Shown here piece by piece: positions 26,401-36,126 of a DNA stretch of 64,000 bases. Source of the DNA: Caldilineaceae bacterium (lineage in GTDB: Bacteria; Chloroflexota; Anaerolineae; Caldilineales; Caldilineaceae). Position 1 is the stretch's first letter. Each line of letters begins with the position of its first letter. The notes under the pieces are model-generated. The model saw nothing but the letters and a program-made list of their open reading frames with translations, did no database searches and was not told where the DNA came from. The translations under genes were made by a program, and so were the position numbers. The stretch is taken from contig JACKBA010000011.1 of NCBI GenBank assembly GCA_020634815.1, positions 98,744-162,743 of the forward strand. The letters run 5' to 3'.

Positions 26401-29380
26401 TTCGACGGCGACGGTCGATCTGAACTGCTACCGGCTGAGGGTCAACAAGGACGCCAGCACCTCCTTCACGCGCCAGTACTTCTGGGACATCGCCAAGACA
26501 GTTGAGCCGGCGACGTGGGATATCTTCGTGGGCGACCAGGTCACCTCGACCTACACGGTAACCGCCTCCATTGTCGGCCAGCAAGATAGCGCCTGGCAGG
26601 TTGATGGTTCTATTACCATCTCCAACCCGGCGCCCATGTCCGCCACGGTGACCAGCGTCGTCGACGTGCTGCCCAATGGCGTCAATGCGACGGTGAACTG
26701 TGCGCAAGGCGGCACCTTGGGACCGAACAGTTCTGTGACGTGCAGCTACAGTGGCCTGCCCGGCGGCGTCATCGACGGCAACAACGTGGCAACGGTCACG
26801 CTGCAAACGAGCGCAGGCAGCAACGAGTACGCCGGTACGGCGCCGGTGGTCTTCGGCGCCCCGACGACCGAACTCAGCAAAACCGTCGACGTGACGGACA
26901 ATCGGGTTGGTCCGCTTGGCGCCTTCAGTAACGGCCAGTCCAAGAGCTACCCGACCAACTTCTCGTGCGCAAACGTCGTCTTTGGCGAAGGCGCAACCAG
27001 CGCTGGATACACGTACGACAACACCGCTGCGATCGACGGCACGGCGGCCTTCGCCAATGCCAGCGTCAGCGTGACCTGCTGGAAGCCGCCGGTCGTCAAG
27101 ACGGCCAACACGAGCTACAACCGGGTCTTTGACTACGACATTGTGAAGACCGCTGATCCGCTGGAGCAGACGATCTACTTCACCGACACAGCTACCTTCG
27201 GCTACACGTTGCAGGTGACGAAGTTCGTCAAGGAAGAGAACGGCTTTGCTGTGGGCGGTACGATCGTCATCGCCAACCCCGCGCCCATCGACGCCAACCT
27301 TGCGACCATCGAAGATATCCTGCCCGATGCTGCGAACATGACGATTGCATGTTCACCGGATGACACTGCACCCTACACGGTGCCGGCCGGTGGCCAGTTG
27401 ATCTGTACCTACAGCGCCGGATTGCCCGACAAGAGCTTGCGTATCAACGAAGCCAGGGTGACCATGACCAATGGCACCGTGGTCAGCGATACGGCGGATG
27501 TCAACTTCGACCAGGCGGTCGTGAAGCCGATCAACGATTCGGCCAATATTACTGATACCTACTTCAGCCAGGTCTGGACCGTTGGCGATAGCACGCAGAC
27601 CAACTACAGCCAGAGCTTCACCTGTGAGGGAGCTACCTTTGACGAGCAAAGCGGCTTCTTCCGCAAGGTGCTGACCAATGTGGCGGCGGTGCTGCTGCCG
27701 GGCGGCGATACGGACTCGGCAACGGTGACGCTCAACTGTTACCAGCTTGGCCTCGTGGTCCAGAAGACCGCAACGCCAACTGAACTGCCCGAACCCGGCG
27801 GTGAATTCACCTTCGAAGTGGTTGTCGTCAACAACAGTCCCATGCCGGTCACGGTGACATCTATCAACGATAGCGTCTACGGCGACCTGACGCAGGTGAC
27901 CGGACGCATGACCGGTACGACCTGCGCCCTGCCGCAGACGCCCCTGGCGGCCAATGGTGGCCAGTATAGTTGTAGCTTCACGGCGAATGTCACGGGGCAG
28001 CCCGGCTTCTCAGAGACCGATGTCGTCACTGTCTTCGGCCAGGATGGCGAAGGTAATACCGTGTCGTCCAGCGACGACGCCACCGTCACGCTGACCGATA
28101 CCCCGGCCTCCATCGCCGTGTCCAAGACGGCCAACGTCACCTCGCTGCCCTTCCCGGGCGGCCTGGCCACCTTCACCGTCGCCGCGCAGAATACGTCGGC
28201 CGTCGACGCCGTCACGCTGGAGGCGATCACCGACACGGTCTACGGCAACGTCACGCAGGTGACGGGCAACATGGTCGCCACGACCTGTGTCGTGCCGCAG
28301 AACCTGGCCGCGGGTGAGACCTATAGCTGCACCTTCACCGTCAATCTCACTATTCCGGCCGATGCCACTACCAACTTCGTCGAGACCAATGTCGTGACGG
28401 TCACCGGCACCGGCGACGACGGCGACGGCGTCGAGGGTAGCGACGACGAGACCGTTACCGTGATCGTGGCGCCCACGGCCACCATCGGCGACCGCGTCTT
28501 CGTCGACATCAATCCGGATGGCGCCAACTCGGCCGAGAAGGTGGCCGGCAACCAGCAGCAGGACTTCGCCAACGGCCAGCCCGTCGAGAGCAACGTCGCC
28601 GGTATCGACGTGCTGCTCTTTGCGGCAGACGGTACGCTCATCGCCCAGACGCAGACGGACGCCAACGGCGACTATCAATTCACCGATGTGCCGCCCGGCG
28701 ACTACTACGTGGTCTTTGTCAACAACAGCTTCCAGGGCGTCTGGACTTCCTACAATGCGCAGATCGCCGACGACGTCAACAGCGACGTCGACCCGACCCT
28801 GCCGTTGGATGCCCAAGTGCAGAGCGTGATCGACAACATCTTCGGCCCTGACGCCGAGGCCGCTCGCACGCCGACCTTCACCATTCAGCCTGGGCAGACC
28901 TACCTGGACGTGGACGCCGGCCTCATCGACCTCTCGGGCGTCGGTTCCGTGGATATCAGCGGCTTGGTCTGGTTCGATGTCAATCGCGACGGGATCCGCC
29001 AGCCGGAGGAAGTACAGCGCGTGCCCGGAATCCTGGTCGAGTTGTACAAGGTCGACAGTTCGCAGCCTGATGGCATCGCCAAGGTCGACAGTATGACCAC
29101 GCTGGCCGACGGCTCCTATGCCTTCACGGGTCTCGATGCGGGCGTCTACTTCATCAAGGTGACCGTGCCCAACAATCGCATCAGCCCGCAGGATGCCGGC
29201 AGCGACGACAACATCGACAGCGACGTCGATCCGCTGACCGGCGAAAGCCAGCCGGTGCTGCTCACCAGCGTCGAGGCCACACTTGACATTGGCGTGCACC
29301 AGATCCCGACCGCACTCGATCCGGGTGACGAGCCGTTCGTCGGTACGGCACGGCTCTACCTGCCGGCCGTGCAGCGGTAG
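20429..29380 (+). CDS. Giant secreted repeat protein (DUF11-like, eight Cys4 repeats, SdrD_B-like domains)
   Basis: A 2983-residue secreted protein. A signal peptide of about 42 residues ends GVASAQT. A unique cysteine-containing domain follows (residues about 43-220), then a DUF11-like domain (about 225-360) and three prealbumin-like/SpaA-like segments (about 370-665). Eight degenerate repeats of 217-227 residues span about 671-2438, each opening with a variant of YTWDITKTVDPPTLDLFxGD. Two DUF7507-like domains follow (about 2440-2680), then two SdrD_B-like domains with NxDGxN and DGxYxF motifs, and the C-terminus LYLPAVQR. Every one of the eight repeats contains four cysteines at equivalent positions. 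It is translationally coupled to the DsbA-like gene. Function is probably surface or extracellular structural/adhesive, by analogy with DUF11/SdrD proteins; no enzymatic motif was seen. Confidence 0.9.
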   Translation: MNAVQYRQSGGEFGVGRKVVLATIFFAALAVLFVTTSGVASAQTCVDDLTGVRNNCTANDVSFGQIDVLDAVTPTCAFEGQVITVTLRTRVIANASERYDIGLFIAEDGGDARTGACFHDYLRPVSNSTTYSATSGVGPFYNAELTDPADVCGDLEQGVLNVYDLQPIQVVCRDSDNDGFLDVGSVISWDNTSGNTCASAANAVPNTKAKCLAVPALRIPISVPGGALDIVKLPITPTVNAGQQVGFAIRVTNTVTGGNIQSVRLTDTLPSGITWAIGAGSDPGCSIANVSGAQQLQCSYPSMNNTGQTRQTRVVRVLGTSSIAQCPVILNRVDATWVSVSGQGSNQVLTPGQGSAFAQVNVLCSSIEVDKQTVPGGATESFNFELRQNGRLLEQFSLTDAATPYLIFPLTPTITYSVTEATPSGWSLISQTCSDGYAPSSITPQGGNTVSCTFINERQTGTIIINKTAQGGDATFDFTGPGGNLGSNFQLTTTNGSASVTFNNVPTGAYSVAEDVNALPTGWDFTGLACSDPSTDTSVTGATASIQVGYNETVNCTFTNTRRGSITVTKTVDFNGFGNDPTVVNQLYTICVEGASVSYPANCQDFSAGQSRSFGNLLPGDYLVYETAPTANEGWMITVSDGTPTVLPGEDTPVTVSNKPIQGEILIIKTVNPRFVREFEWAITKTVDPPTLDLFVGDTGDISYTLDIVRSIRQDRDFAISGTVAISNPSALPVWINQPVDELSVGGAVALDCGFATWPQRINAGAEILCTYDTPMAGTFTPADTITNSVSVSLTNSTLYTQAVPFNFTQPATLIDEEVTVVDPIGGLAEQTVSGNLLLTYPGSPTCDTFGDWQNGGNTGSYQIVNTATLSGTLVDRSDSATVTVNCYRLGVSKTAQPSYTLTSTWDITKTVSDPTVDIFAGDSQDVTYTVSVTNTGAYSGSWVVDGTITISNPAPLAANLSSIQDLLNSAYPGTISNCSPSGTAIAPFGQVTCDYSIDLSGAGAIDGTNVASAVLVNNDGSTTSFSGSQSVDFATAQVTPDNESVDVDDSFAGPLGSFSTTRATTYTRTLDCASVTGYVDGSASTVLGNTASIVQTGQSDSEDVVLTCYIPSVSKDATPSYTLTYTWQLDKVVYPPTVDLFDGANATLNYTVTATRDNGTPGTWGVTGVISVTNPHPVDSIALTGAVVDVIEGGVNASVSCPASVGPGATVTCTYNALLPNNTTRQNTATLTLFGIDYPAYADIDFAGVLPTEVNASLTVNDDYSQAGSPWTFTASSAPETYSRSVDCSNFTEQSYTNGVAGTTVTNTASATQQSGEQLSQSANVALTCYRPSVSKTAVPSHVITYTWDITKTADVAQVDLFDGDGQTVNYTIEAVRDGGTPGSWSASGTVTIVNPNPSETIPVSAVADELSGGFGAVALDCSGATVVPAASNGNPGSLACSYAVTLPDGSSRTNTATVTLYGRSYSGTADVVFNPNAANTVNDSLTVTDTIAGPWTFGTSGSQSYGRPLTCADVFGQVDYGSDGQISTDLPNTAVGRGDNDVLLDQDSETVTLTCYRPLVSKDATTSYTRTFDWTVSKVVAPSRLDLFDGETATVTYTIDVVKLPGADSAFSVAGVISITNPHPTQPATFAVADVLPGDLDATVDCGSGATSVTVGAGATATCTYSATPTAFISGTNVATATMQTDAGPRSYTGEAAVSFDVNNPPTVIDNQVGINDTNAAFGGPVTTSTTFNREYTVDYGCQNVDFSQSTTVYQQRLNTVTVDKTVDASDTATVDLYCYRPTVTKTAQGAYGETYDWTLVKSADPARLDLFEGESQVVTYTIDAVKTLVSQADFVVSGGIAISNPNPARSLSLTSVVDQLNTGQTLPNNCAASVPAGQILNCSYGGSVTSVNATSVVTNTATITTAAGRSYASAPQSVDFGQVQPSTLYNSVTIEDTQTPQTWQMSASGPISYTLVQGCANVAFAGDSTTYNATLANTASVRELVGRTSTATVDLNCYRLRVNKDASTSFTRQYFWDIAKTVEPATWDIFVGDQVTSTYTVTASIVGQQDSAWQVDGSITISNPAPMSATVTSVVDVLPNGVNATVNCAQGGTLGPNSSVTCSYSGLPGGVIDGNNVATVTLQTSAGSNEYAGTAPVVFGAPTTELSKTVDVTDNRVGPLGAFSNGQSKSYPTNFSCANVVFGEGATSAGYTYDNTAAIDGTAAFANASVSVTCWKPPVVKTANTSYNRVFDYDIVKTADPLEQTIYFTDTATFGYTLQVTKFVKEENGFAVGGTIVIANPAPIDANLATIEDILPDAANMTIACSPDDTAPYTVPAGGQLICTYSAGLPDKSLRINEARVTMTNGTVVSDTADVNFDQAVVKPINDSANITDTYFSQVWTVGDSTQTNYSQSFTCEGATFDEQSGFFRKVLTNVAAVLLPGGDTDSATVTLNCYQLGLVVQKTATPTELPEPGGEFTFEVVVVNNSPMPVTVTSINDSVYGDLTQVTGRMTGTTCALPQTPLAANGGQYSCSFTANVTGQPGFSETDVVTVFGQDGEGNTVSSSDDATVTLTDTPASIAVSKTANVTSLPFPGGLATFTVAAQNTSAVDAVTLEAITDTVYGNVTQVTGNMVATTCVVPQNLAAGETYSCTFTVNLTIPADATTNFVETNVVTVTGTGDDGDGVEGSDDETVTVIVAPTATIGDRVFVDINPDGANSAEKVAGNQQQDFANGQPVESNVAGIDVLLFAADGTLIAQTQTDANGDYQFTDVPPGDYYVVFVNNSFQGVWTSYNAQIADDVNSDVDPTLPLDAQVQSVIDNIFGPDAEAARTPTFTIQPGQTYLDVDAGLIDLSGVGSVDISGLVWFDVNRDGIRQPEEVQRVPGILVELYKVDSSQPDGIAKVDSMTTLADGSYAFTGLDAGVYFIKVTVPNNRISPQDAGSDDNIDSDVDPLTGESQPVLLTSVEATLDIGVHQIPTALDPGDEPFVGTARLYLPAVQR
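22438..27740 (+). repeat. Eight coding repeats of 651-681 bp within the giant protein gene
   Basis: The conserved aromatic (Trp, or Tyr in copy 8) of the opening motif is at 22469, 23144, 23810, 24473, 25154, 25826, 26483 and about 27134, a spacing of 651-681 bp. At DNA level the copies are well diverged, so the array looks old rather than freshly amplified. Each copy encodes Cys in contexts like xLDCxx, xCTYx, a third Cys before the next block, and a final NCYRxx/TCYRPx that starts the next repeat. Confidence 0.85.
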
Positions 29381-29426
29381 ACGAAGCAACGCCGGGGCAA
29401 AGTGCCTCGATCGTGACACAAACAGG

Positions 29427-29459
29427 AAGGGGGCTGTCCACCAGGGCAGCCCCCTTCTT
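29427..29459 (+). terminator. Terminator hairpin after the giant protein gene
   Basis: AAGGGGGCTG (29427-29436) pairs perfectly with CAGCCCCCTT (29447-29456); three more inner pairs, one of them a wobble pair, leave a 4-nt loop. The following bases are CTTGATTCCTT, only moderately T-rich. It lies 47 bp after the stop at 29380. Confidence 0.65.
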
Positions 29460-29496
29460 GATTCCTTCTCTCATGTTGTGCTACGGTTGGGTGCCT

Positions 29497-29748
29497 CTAC
29501 GCCGCGCTTTCGCTGGTGATCTCGCCGGCCGCCTGCTTGCGACCAAACAGGAAGTAGCTGATCGGGCCGATCCAGTTGACAAAGGCAAAGACGGCCCACA
29601 ACCCCTTGCGCCCGCGGATCTCTTCGGCAGGCCGGCGGCGGATGTCGACGAGCGCGGCAACGAGCAGGGTTACCTGCACGATGCCGGCAACGATCGAACC
29701 GGCCTTCTGCGCCGGCGAGAATTCGTTCCACTTCTTCTTCTGACCCAT
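29497..29748 (-). CDS. Small PLDc_N-domain membrane protein
   Basis: An 83-residue protein with two membrane segments. The first is AGSIVAGIVQVTLLVAALVD and the second LWAVFAFVNWIGPISYFLFG, with RRRPAEEIRGRKG between them. This matches the PLDc_N (phospholipase D nuclease N-terminal) small membrane domain, found alone in many bacteria, with no known function. It is convergent with the giant protein gene. Confidence 0.8.
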   Translation of the reverse strand: MGQKKKWNEFSPAQKAGSIVAGIVQVTLLVAALVDIRRRPAEEIRGRKGLWAVFAFVNWIGPISYFLFGRKQAAGEITSESAA

Positions 29749-29997
29749 GATTCTCTCCTCACATTCAAGGCAGCCCCGATGGCCCCTGATGATTACGCCT
29801 GACTTATGAATCCATCGCTGCCCACCGCAGCACCGATTCGGCTTCTGTTCTCAGCATACACCCATTTTGTGGAAAACTCACCGACCAGCGGTCAAGCGCG
29901 TACTTGGCCAAACGGACAGGTGGCGCGTGGTGGTAGAATAGGACGGAGCGCCACCCATTCGCTGTGGCGACGAAAACCCACGTACAGGAGACCCACC
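29749..29997. promoter_or_regulatory. Divergent spacer with a candidate extended -10 promoter for the M81 peptidase gene
   Basis: TGG-TAGAAT (TAGAAT at 29934-29939) looks like an extended -10 element about 60 bp before the ATG at 29998. The nearest TTGGCC lies 24 bp upstream, too distant for a normal -35. Nothing else was recognised in the 249 bp. Confidence 0.4.
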
Positions 29998-31407
29998 ATG
30001 CGCATCGCCCTTGGCGGCATCGCCATCGAAAGCTGCACTTTCTCGCCGCTGCCCAGCCGGCTGAGCGACTTCACCATCCGCCGCGGCGCCGAGTTTCTCG
30101 ACCGCTATCCCTTCCTCGCAAACTACGCGGGCCGGGCCGAGTTCGTGCCGCTGCTCTATGCCCGTGCGTTGCCCGGTGGTTCCGTGGAGCCGGAAGCGTA
30201 CGCCGCAATGAAAGGCGAGTATCTCGATCTGTTGCGCGCCAACGGACCGTGGGACGGCGTCTATCTCGACTTTCATGGCGCGATGAATGTGCGCGGTATG
30301 GACGACGCCGAGGGCGACTGGGTCGTCGCGGTGCGTGAGGTCGTCGGGCCGCAGTGCCTGCTCGCCGCCAGCTTTGATCTGCACGGCAACATTTCGGAGC
30401 GCGAGGCCGCCACGCTCGACATGCTCACCGCCTACCGCACCGCGCCGCACGTGGATGTCGTCGAGACGCGCGAGAAGGCGCTGCGCATGCTGCTCGACTG
30501 TCTCGACAACAACATCCGTCCCAAGCGCGTCTGGATTCCCATCCCGGTTGTGCTGCCCGGCGAGAAGACGAGCACGGAATGGGCGCCGGGTGACCGCCTC
30601 TACGCCGCGCTGGCCGAGAGCGACGGCGCGCCGGGGCTGCTCGACATCTCGCTGCTGGTGGGCTATGTCTGGGCGGACGAGCCGCGCGCGAGCGCCACGG
30701 TCATCGCCACGGGCACCGACCGCGCCGTGCTGGCACGCGAAGCGCAGAAGGTCGCCCAGCGCTACTGGGACGCGCGCCACGAATTCCAGTTTGGCGTGCC
30801 GGCCGGCTCCATCGACGAGTGTATCGACTGGGCGCTGGCCGCGCCGGAAGCGTGCGTCTTCATCAGCGATTCGGGCGACAATCCCACGGCAGGCGGCGCG
30901 GGTGACACGAATGTGGCCCTGGCCGCCTTGCTGGCGCACAACGTTCCGTCGGCGGTCATCGCCTCCATCGCCGATGCGCCGGCCATCGAGACCATGCTGG
31001 CGGCGGGCGTCGGCGCAGAAGTCGAGGTGGCGCTGGGCGGCAAGCTGGATCCGATCACGTGCCAGCCGCTGTCCGTGCGCGGCGTCGTGCGCCACCTGGC
31101 GCCGGGCGAGAACACCGAGGCGGTGCTGCAAGTCGGTGGCGTGCATGTCATCGTCACGGCGCGGCGGCGACCATACCATTTTGTGGCCGACATGCGGCGG
31201 CTGGGGCTGGATCCGCTGGCGCACAAGATCGTCGTCATCAAGATTGGCTATCTGGAGCCGGACCTCAAGCGCCACGCACCGCGTGCCTTCCTGGCGCTGA
31301 CGCCCGGCGCTGTCGACCAGGCCATCGAACGGCTGCCCTTCCAGCGCGTGCGCCGGCCGCTCTTCCCGCTGGACAAGGAGATGACGTGGTCGGCGGGAGG
31401 GGAATAG
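29998..31407 (+). CDS. M81 family metallopeptidase (MlrC-like)
   Basis: A 469-residue protein of the MlrC/M81 family. The start ATG at 29998 has AGGAGA upstream and gives the family N-terminus MRIALGGIAIESCTFSP. Further motifs are YLDFHGAMNVRGMDDAEG (metal-binding Asp/His), FDLHGNISER, TAYRTAPHVD, and the C-terminal-domain opening ISDSGDNPTAGGAGDTN. Named after microcystin-degrading MlrC, most members are uncharacterized and are probably amidohydrolase-like peptidases in the cytoplasm. The neighbouring U32 gene may be unrelated. Confidence 0.9.
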   Translation: MRIALGGIAIESCTFSPLPSRLSDFTIRRGAEFLDRYPFLANYAGRAEFVPLLYARALPGGSVEPEAYAAMKGEYLDLLRANGPWDGVYLDFHGAMNVRGMDDAEGDWVVAVREVVGPQCLLAASFDLHGNISEREAATLDMLTAYRTAPHVDVVETREKALRMLLDCLDNNIRPKRVWIPIPVVLPGEKTSTEWAPGDRLYAALAESDGAPGLLDISLLVGYVWADEPRASATVIATGTDRAVLAREAQKVAQRYWDARHEFQFGVPAGSIDECIDWALAAPEACVFISDSGDNPTAGGAGDTNVALAALLAHNVPSAVIASIADAPAIETMLAAGVGAEVEVALGGKLDPITCQPLSVRGVVRHLAPGENTEAVLQVGGVHVIVTARRRPYHFVADMRRLGLDPLAHKIVVIKIGYLEPDLKRHAPRAFLALTPGAVDQAIERLPFQRVRRPLFPLDKEMTWSAGGE

Positions 31408-31561
31408 AACGCGGATTTGGCGGATACACGCGGATTAAATTTCCGATCTGGCTTGGCAGCGATGAGGCCAAAGAGTCAATGAGTAGCGGTTGGAGATCGA
31501 CAGATGCAGATGCCTGCGACAGCTTTGCCGTTGGGCAGGCAGTGTGCGAAGATTGCGAGTT
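31408..31561. repeat. Spacer with a partial ACGCGGATT repeat block
   Basis: GAACGCGGATTTGGCGGATA and CACGCGGATT at about 31407-31437 belong to the ATCCGCG family seen at 10750 and 36000. No matching opposite arm is visible here, so this copy looks like half of a hairpin element. Confidence 0.6.
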
Positions 31562-34159
<2,598 letters not shown>

Positions 34160-34182
34160 TCGGCGATCAGATATGTACAGCC

Positions 34183-34200
34183 TGTAGCTTATATGCTACA
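34183..34200. promoter_or_regulatory. Palindromic operator overlapping the probable -10 of the HigBA-like pair
   Basis: TGTAGC (34183-34188) and GCTACA (34195-34200) flank TTATAT, a perfect 6-bp inverted repeat. TATGCT (34192-34197) inside it could be the -10 box, placing the transcript start only a few bases before the ATG at 34209. No ribosome site is visible, so translation may be almost leaderless (inference). Confidence 0.5.
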
Positions 34201-34208
34201 CTTCCACT

Positions 34209-34544
34209 ATGAGCGAGGCGATCGTTGAGGTACTCGAGTATCTGACAACAGACGGGCGCAATCCGTTCCGTGAATGGCTGGAAGCGCTCAAGGATCGGGA
34301 GGCTCGCGCCAGGGTTCGAGTGCGTATCAACCGGATTCGCCTTGGCAACTTTGGCGACAGCAAGTCGGTTGGCGGTGGCATCAGCGAGTTGCGGATTCCA
34401 TATGGCCCCGGATACCGCGTCTACTACGGCAGGCAAGGCGATGCGATCGTCCTTTTGCTCTGCGGAGGGGACAAGCGCACACAATCGCGAGACATCGACT
34501 TGGCTCAAGATCGCTGGCAAGACTATCTGCGGAGGTCGAAATGA
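34209..34544 (+). CDS. RelE/HigB-type toxin (phage Gp49-like)
   Basis: A 111-residue protein with the HigB/Gp49-like pattern: EYLTTDGRNPFREWLEALKD, RVRINRIRLGNFGDSKSVGG, ELRIPYGPGYRVYYG and LLLCGGDKRTQSRDI, then a short basic end. Members cleave mRNA at the ribosome. Basic and aromatic residues (Arg, Tyr) are in the expected positions in PGYRVYYG. Its TGA overlaps the ATG of the antitoxin gene (ATGA), toxin first, as in higBA operons. Confidence 0.9.
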   Translation: MSEAIVEVLEYLTTDGRNPFREWLEALKDREARARVRVRINRIRLGNFGDSKSVGGGISELRIPYGPGYRVYYGRQGDAIVLLLCGGDKRTQSRDIDLAQDRWQDYLRRSK

Positions 34545-34837
34545 ACACAACAACGGCACGGTATGAAGAGGGATTGCGCCAGGCATTGGCCGACCCGGCG
34601 GAGGCAGCCGCGTATTTGGACGCAGCGCTGGCAGAAGGCGATATGGATGGCTTCCTTCTTGCATTGCGCGATGTGGCTGAGGCGCGTGGCATGAGCGAAG
34701 TCGCACGAAATGCAAAACTCAACCGCGAGAATCTCTATCGAATGCTGGCGTCGACGGGCAACCCGCAACTCTCCAGCTTGACGGCTCTCTTGCAAAGCCT
34801 TGGCCTGCGCCTTGCGGTTGAGGTCGGTAAGGCATAA
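34541..34837 (+). CDS. HigA-like antitoxin with HTH
   Basis: A 98-residue protein starting at the ATG at 34541, inside a longer open frame that overlaps the toxin gene. YLDAALAEGDMDGFLLALRD and the helix-turn-helix MSEVARNAKLNRENLYRMLA (about residues 51-70) match probable addiction-module antitoxins paired with HigB/Gp49 toxins. It neutralizes the toxin and probably binds the palindrome at 34183-34200. Confidence 0.9.
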   Translation: MNTTTARYEEGLRQALADPAEAAAYLDAALAEGDMDGFLLALRDVAEARGMSEVARNAKLNRENLYRMLASTGNPQLSSLTALLQSLGLRLAVEVGKA

Positions 34838-34862
34838 ACCTGACACAAAGGAGAGGGTTGGC

Positions 34863-35570
34863 TTGAACACATCCGCTTTGGTCAGCTTCCTCCAGGAACT
34901 GGCCGACAACAACAACAAGACCTGGTTCGACGCGCACCGGCCGCAATACCAGGCGCTGCGCCAGGAGTTCGCCGACCTGGTTGGCGCGGTGATTGCCGGT
35001 GTCGGCGCGGTGGACGAGGCTGTGCTGGGCTTGGACCCGGCGAAGTGCATGTTCCGCATCAACCGCGACGTGCGTTTTTCGCGCGACAAAAGCCCCTACA
35101 AGACGCAGTTCAGCGCCGCCATCGGCCCGCAGGGGCGCAGCACGAATCTGCCCGCCTACTACTTCCAAATTGACGCGGCGGGGAACCTCTTTCTCGGCGG
35201 CGGTCTCTACGCGCCCTCGCCGGAACAGCTTGCCAACGCGCGGCGCTTCATCGTGGCGCACCCGCAGCGGCTCGACGCGCTGTACGCCGACCGGGCCTTT
35301 CACGCCGCGTATGGCGCCATCGACGGCGAGATGTTGAAGCGGCCACCCGCCGGTTTTCCCGCCGACGCGCCGCACCTCGATGCGTTGAAGCTCAAGCAAT
35401 ACCTCGTCGGGCAGAGCTATGTCGTCCACGAAATTGCAGACGACGCGCTGGCCCCGCTGATCGTCGAGCGCTTTTCGGCTGCGGTGCCCTTCATCTTCTG
35501 GCTGCGCGAGGCGGTCGGCGCACCGGCCGGCAGCGACGGCCCCGATCCGCTGCCCATCGATATCTTCTGA
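34863..35570 (+). CDS. DUF2461 domain protein
   Basis: A 235-residue protein of the DUF2461 (TIGR02453) family. The start chosen is the TTG at 34863 because AAAGGAG lies 8 bases upstream and the protein then opens with LVSFLQELADNNNKTWFDAH, the usual N-terminus. Conserved blocks are CMFRINRDVRFSRDKSPYKT and YYFQIDAAGNLFLGGGLY. Function is unknown across the family. It lies 25 bp after the antitoxin and may share its transcript, although that need not mean a shared role. Confidence 0.85.
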   Translation: MNTSALVSFLQELADNNNKTWFDAHRPQYQALRQEFADLVGAVIAGVGAVDEAVLGLDPAKCMFRINRDVRFSRDKSPYKTQFSAAIGPQGRSTNLPAYYFQIDAAGNLFLGGGLYAPSPEQLANARRFIVAHPQRLDALYADRAFHAAYGAIDGEMLKRPPAGFPADAPHLDALKLKQYLVGQSYVVHEIADDALAPLIVERFSAAVPFIFWLREAVGAPAGSDGPDPLPIDIF

Positions 35571-35604
35571 CACCCGCGTTTTCCACACACGAAAGGACCC
35601 TGCA

Positions 35605-35997
35605 ATGGAGCATTCCTCCTCATCCGACATCGAGTTCCGCACCTCTGCCGAAATGGCCGGGCTGCCCTTTTCCGAGGCGGTGCGCGTCGGCAACCTGCTC
35701 TTCCTCTCCGGACAGCTTGGGCGTGACAACTCCGGCCGCGTCGTGCCGGGCGGTATTGCGGCCGAGACGCAACAGACCATGGAGAACATCAAGGCGGCGC
35801 TGGCGCGCCACGGATCGTCGCTCGACCGCGTCGTCAAGGCGACTGTCTTCCTGGCCGACATGGACGAGTGGGCGGAGATGAACCGCGTCTACGTCGCTTA
35901 CTTTCCCGAGCACCTGCCGGCGCGCAGCGCGTTGGGCGCCAACGGCCTGGCCCTCGGCGCGCGCGTCGAAATCGAGTGCATCGCCGTCGTCGGATAG
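35605..35997 (+). CDS. RidA family protein (YjgF/YER057c/UK114)
   Basis: A 130-residue RidA-family protein. Seen: PFSEAVRVGNLLFLSGQLGR, QTMENIKAALARHGSSLDRV, and ARSALGANGLALGARVEIEC, where the conserved Arg of RidA deaminases is in PARSALG. RidA enzymes hydrolyse reactive enamine/imine intermediates, though subfamilies vary. The N-terminal 15 residues are Ser-rich and outside the core. It precedes the thiolase across a repeat-filled spacer. Confidence 0.9.
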   Translation: MEHSSSSDIEFRTSAEMAGLPFSEAVRVGNLLFLSGQLGRDNSGRVVPGGIAAETQQTMENIKAALARHGSSLDRVVKATVFLADMDEWAEMNRVYVAYFPEHLPARSALGANGLALGARVEIECIAVVG

Positions 35998-35999
35998 AA

Positions 36000-36098
36000 C
36001 AATAGAACGCGGATTGCGCGGATCATGCGGATAAACGCGGAAACGGAAGGGTTTGTAAATCCGCGCTGATCCGCCCAATCCGCGTCATCCGCGTTCCA
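36000..36098. repeat. Spacer hairpin of CGCGGATT/AATCCGCG repeats
   Basis: The left arm starts AACGCGGATTGCGCGGATCA. The right arm contains GATCCGCCCAATCCGCGTCA and ends ATCCGCGTT. About 35-bp arms made of 8-9 nt degenerate units pair imperfectly around AAACGGAAGGGTTTG. It occupies the spacer between the RidA and thiolase genes. Confidence 0.85.
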
Positions 36099-36126
36099 TT
36101 TCCATACTTTTTCAAGGTAGCATCCT

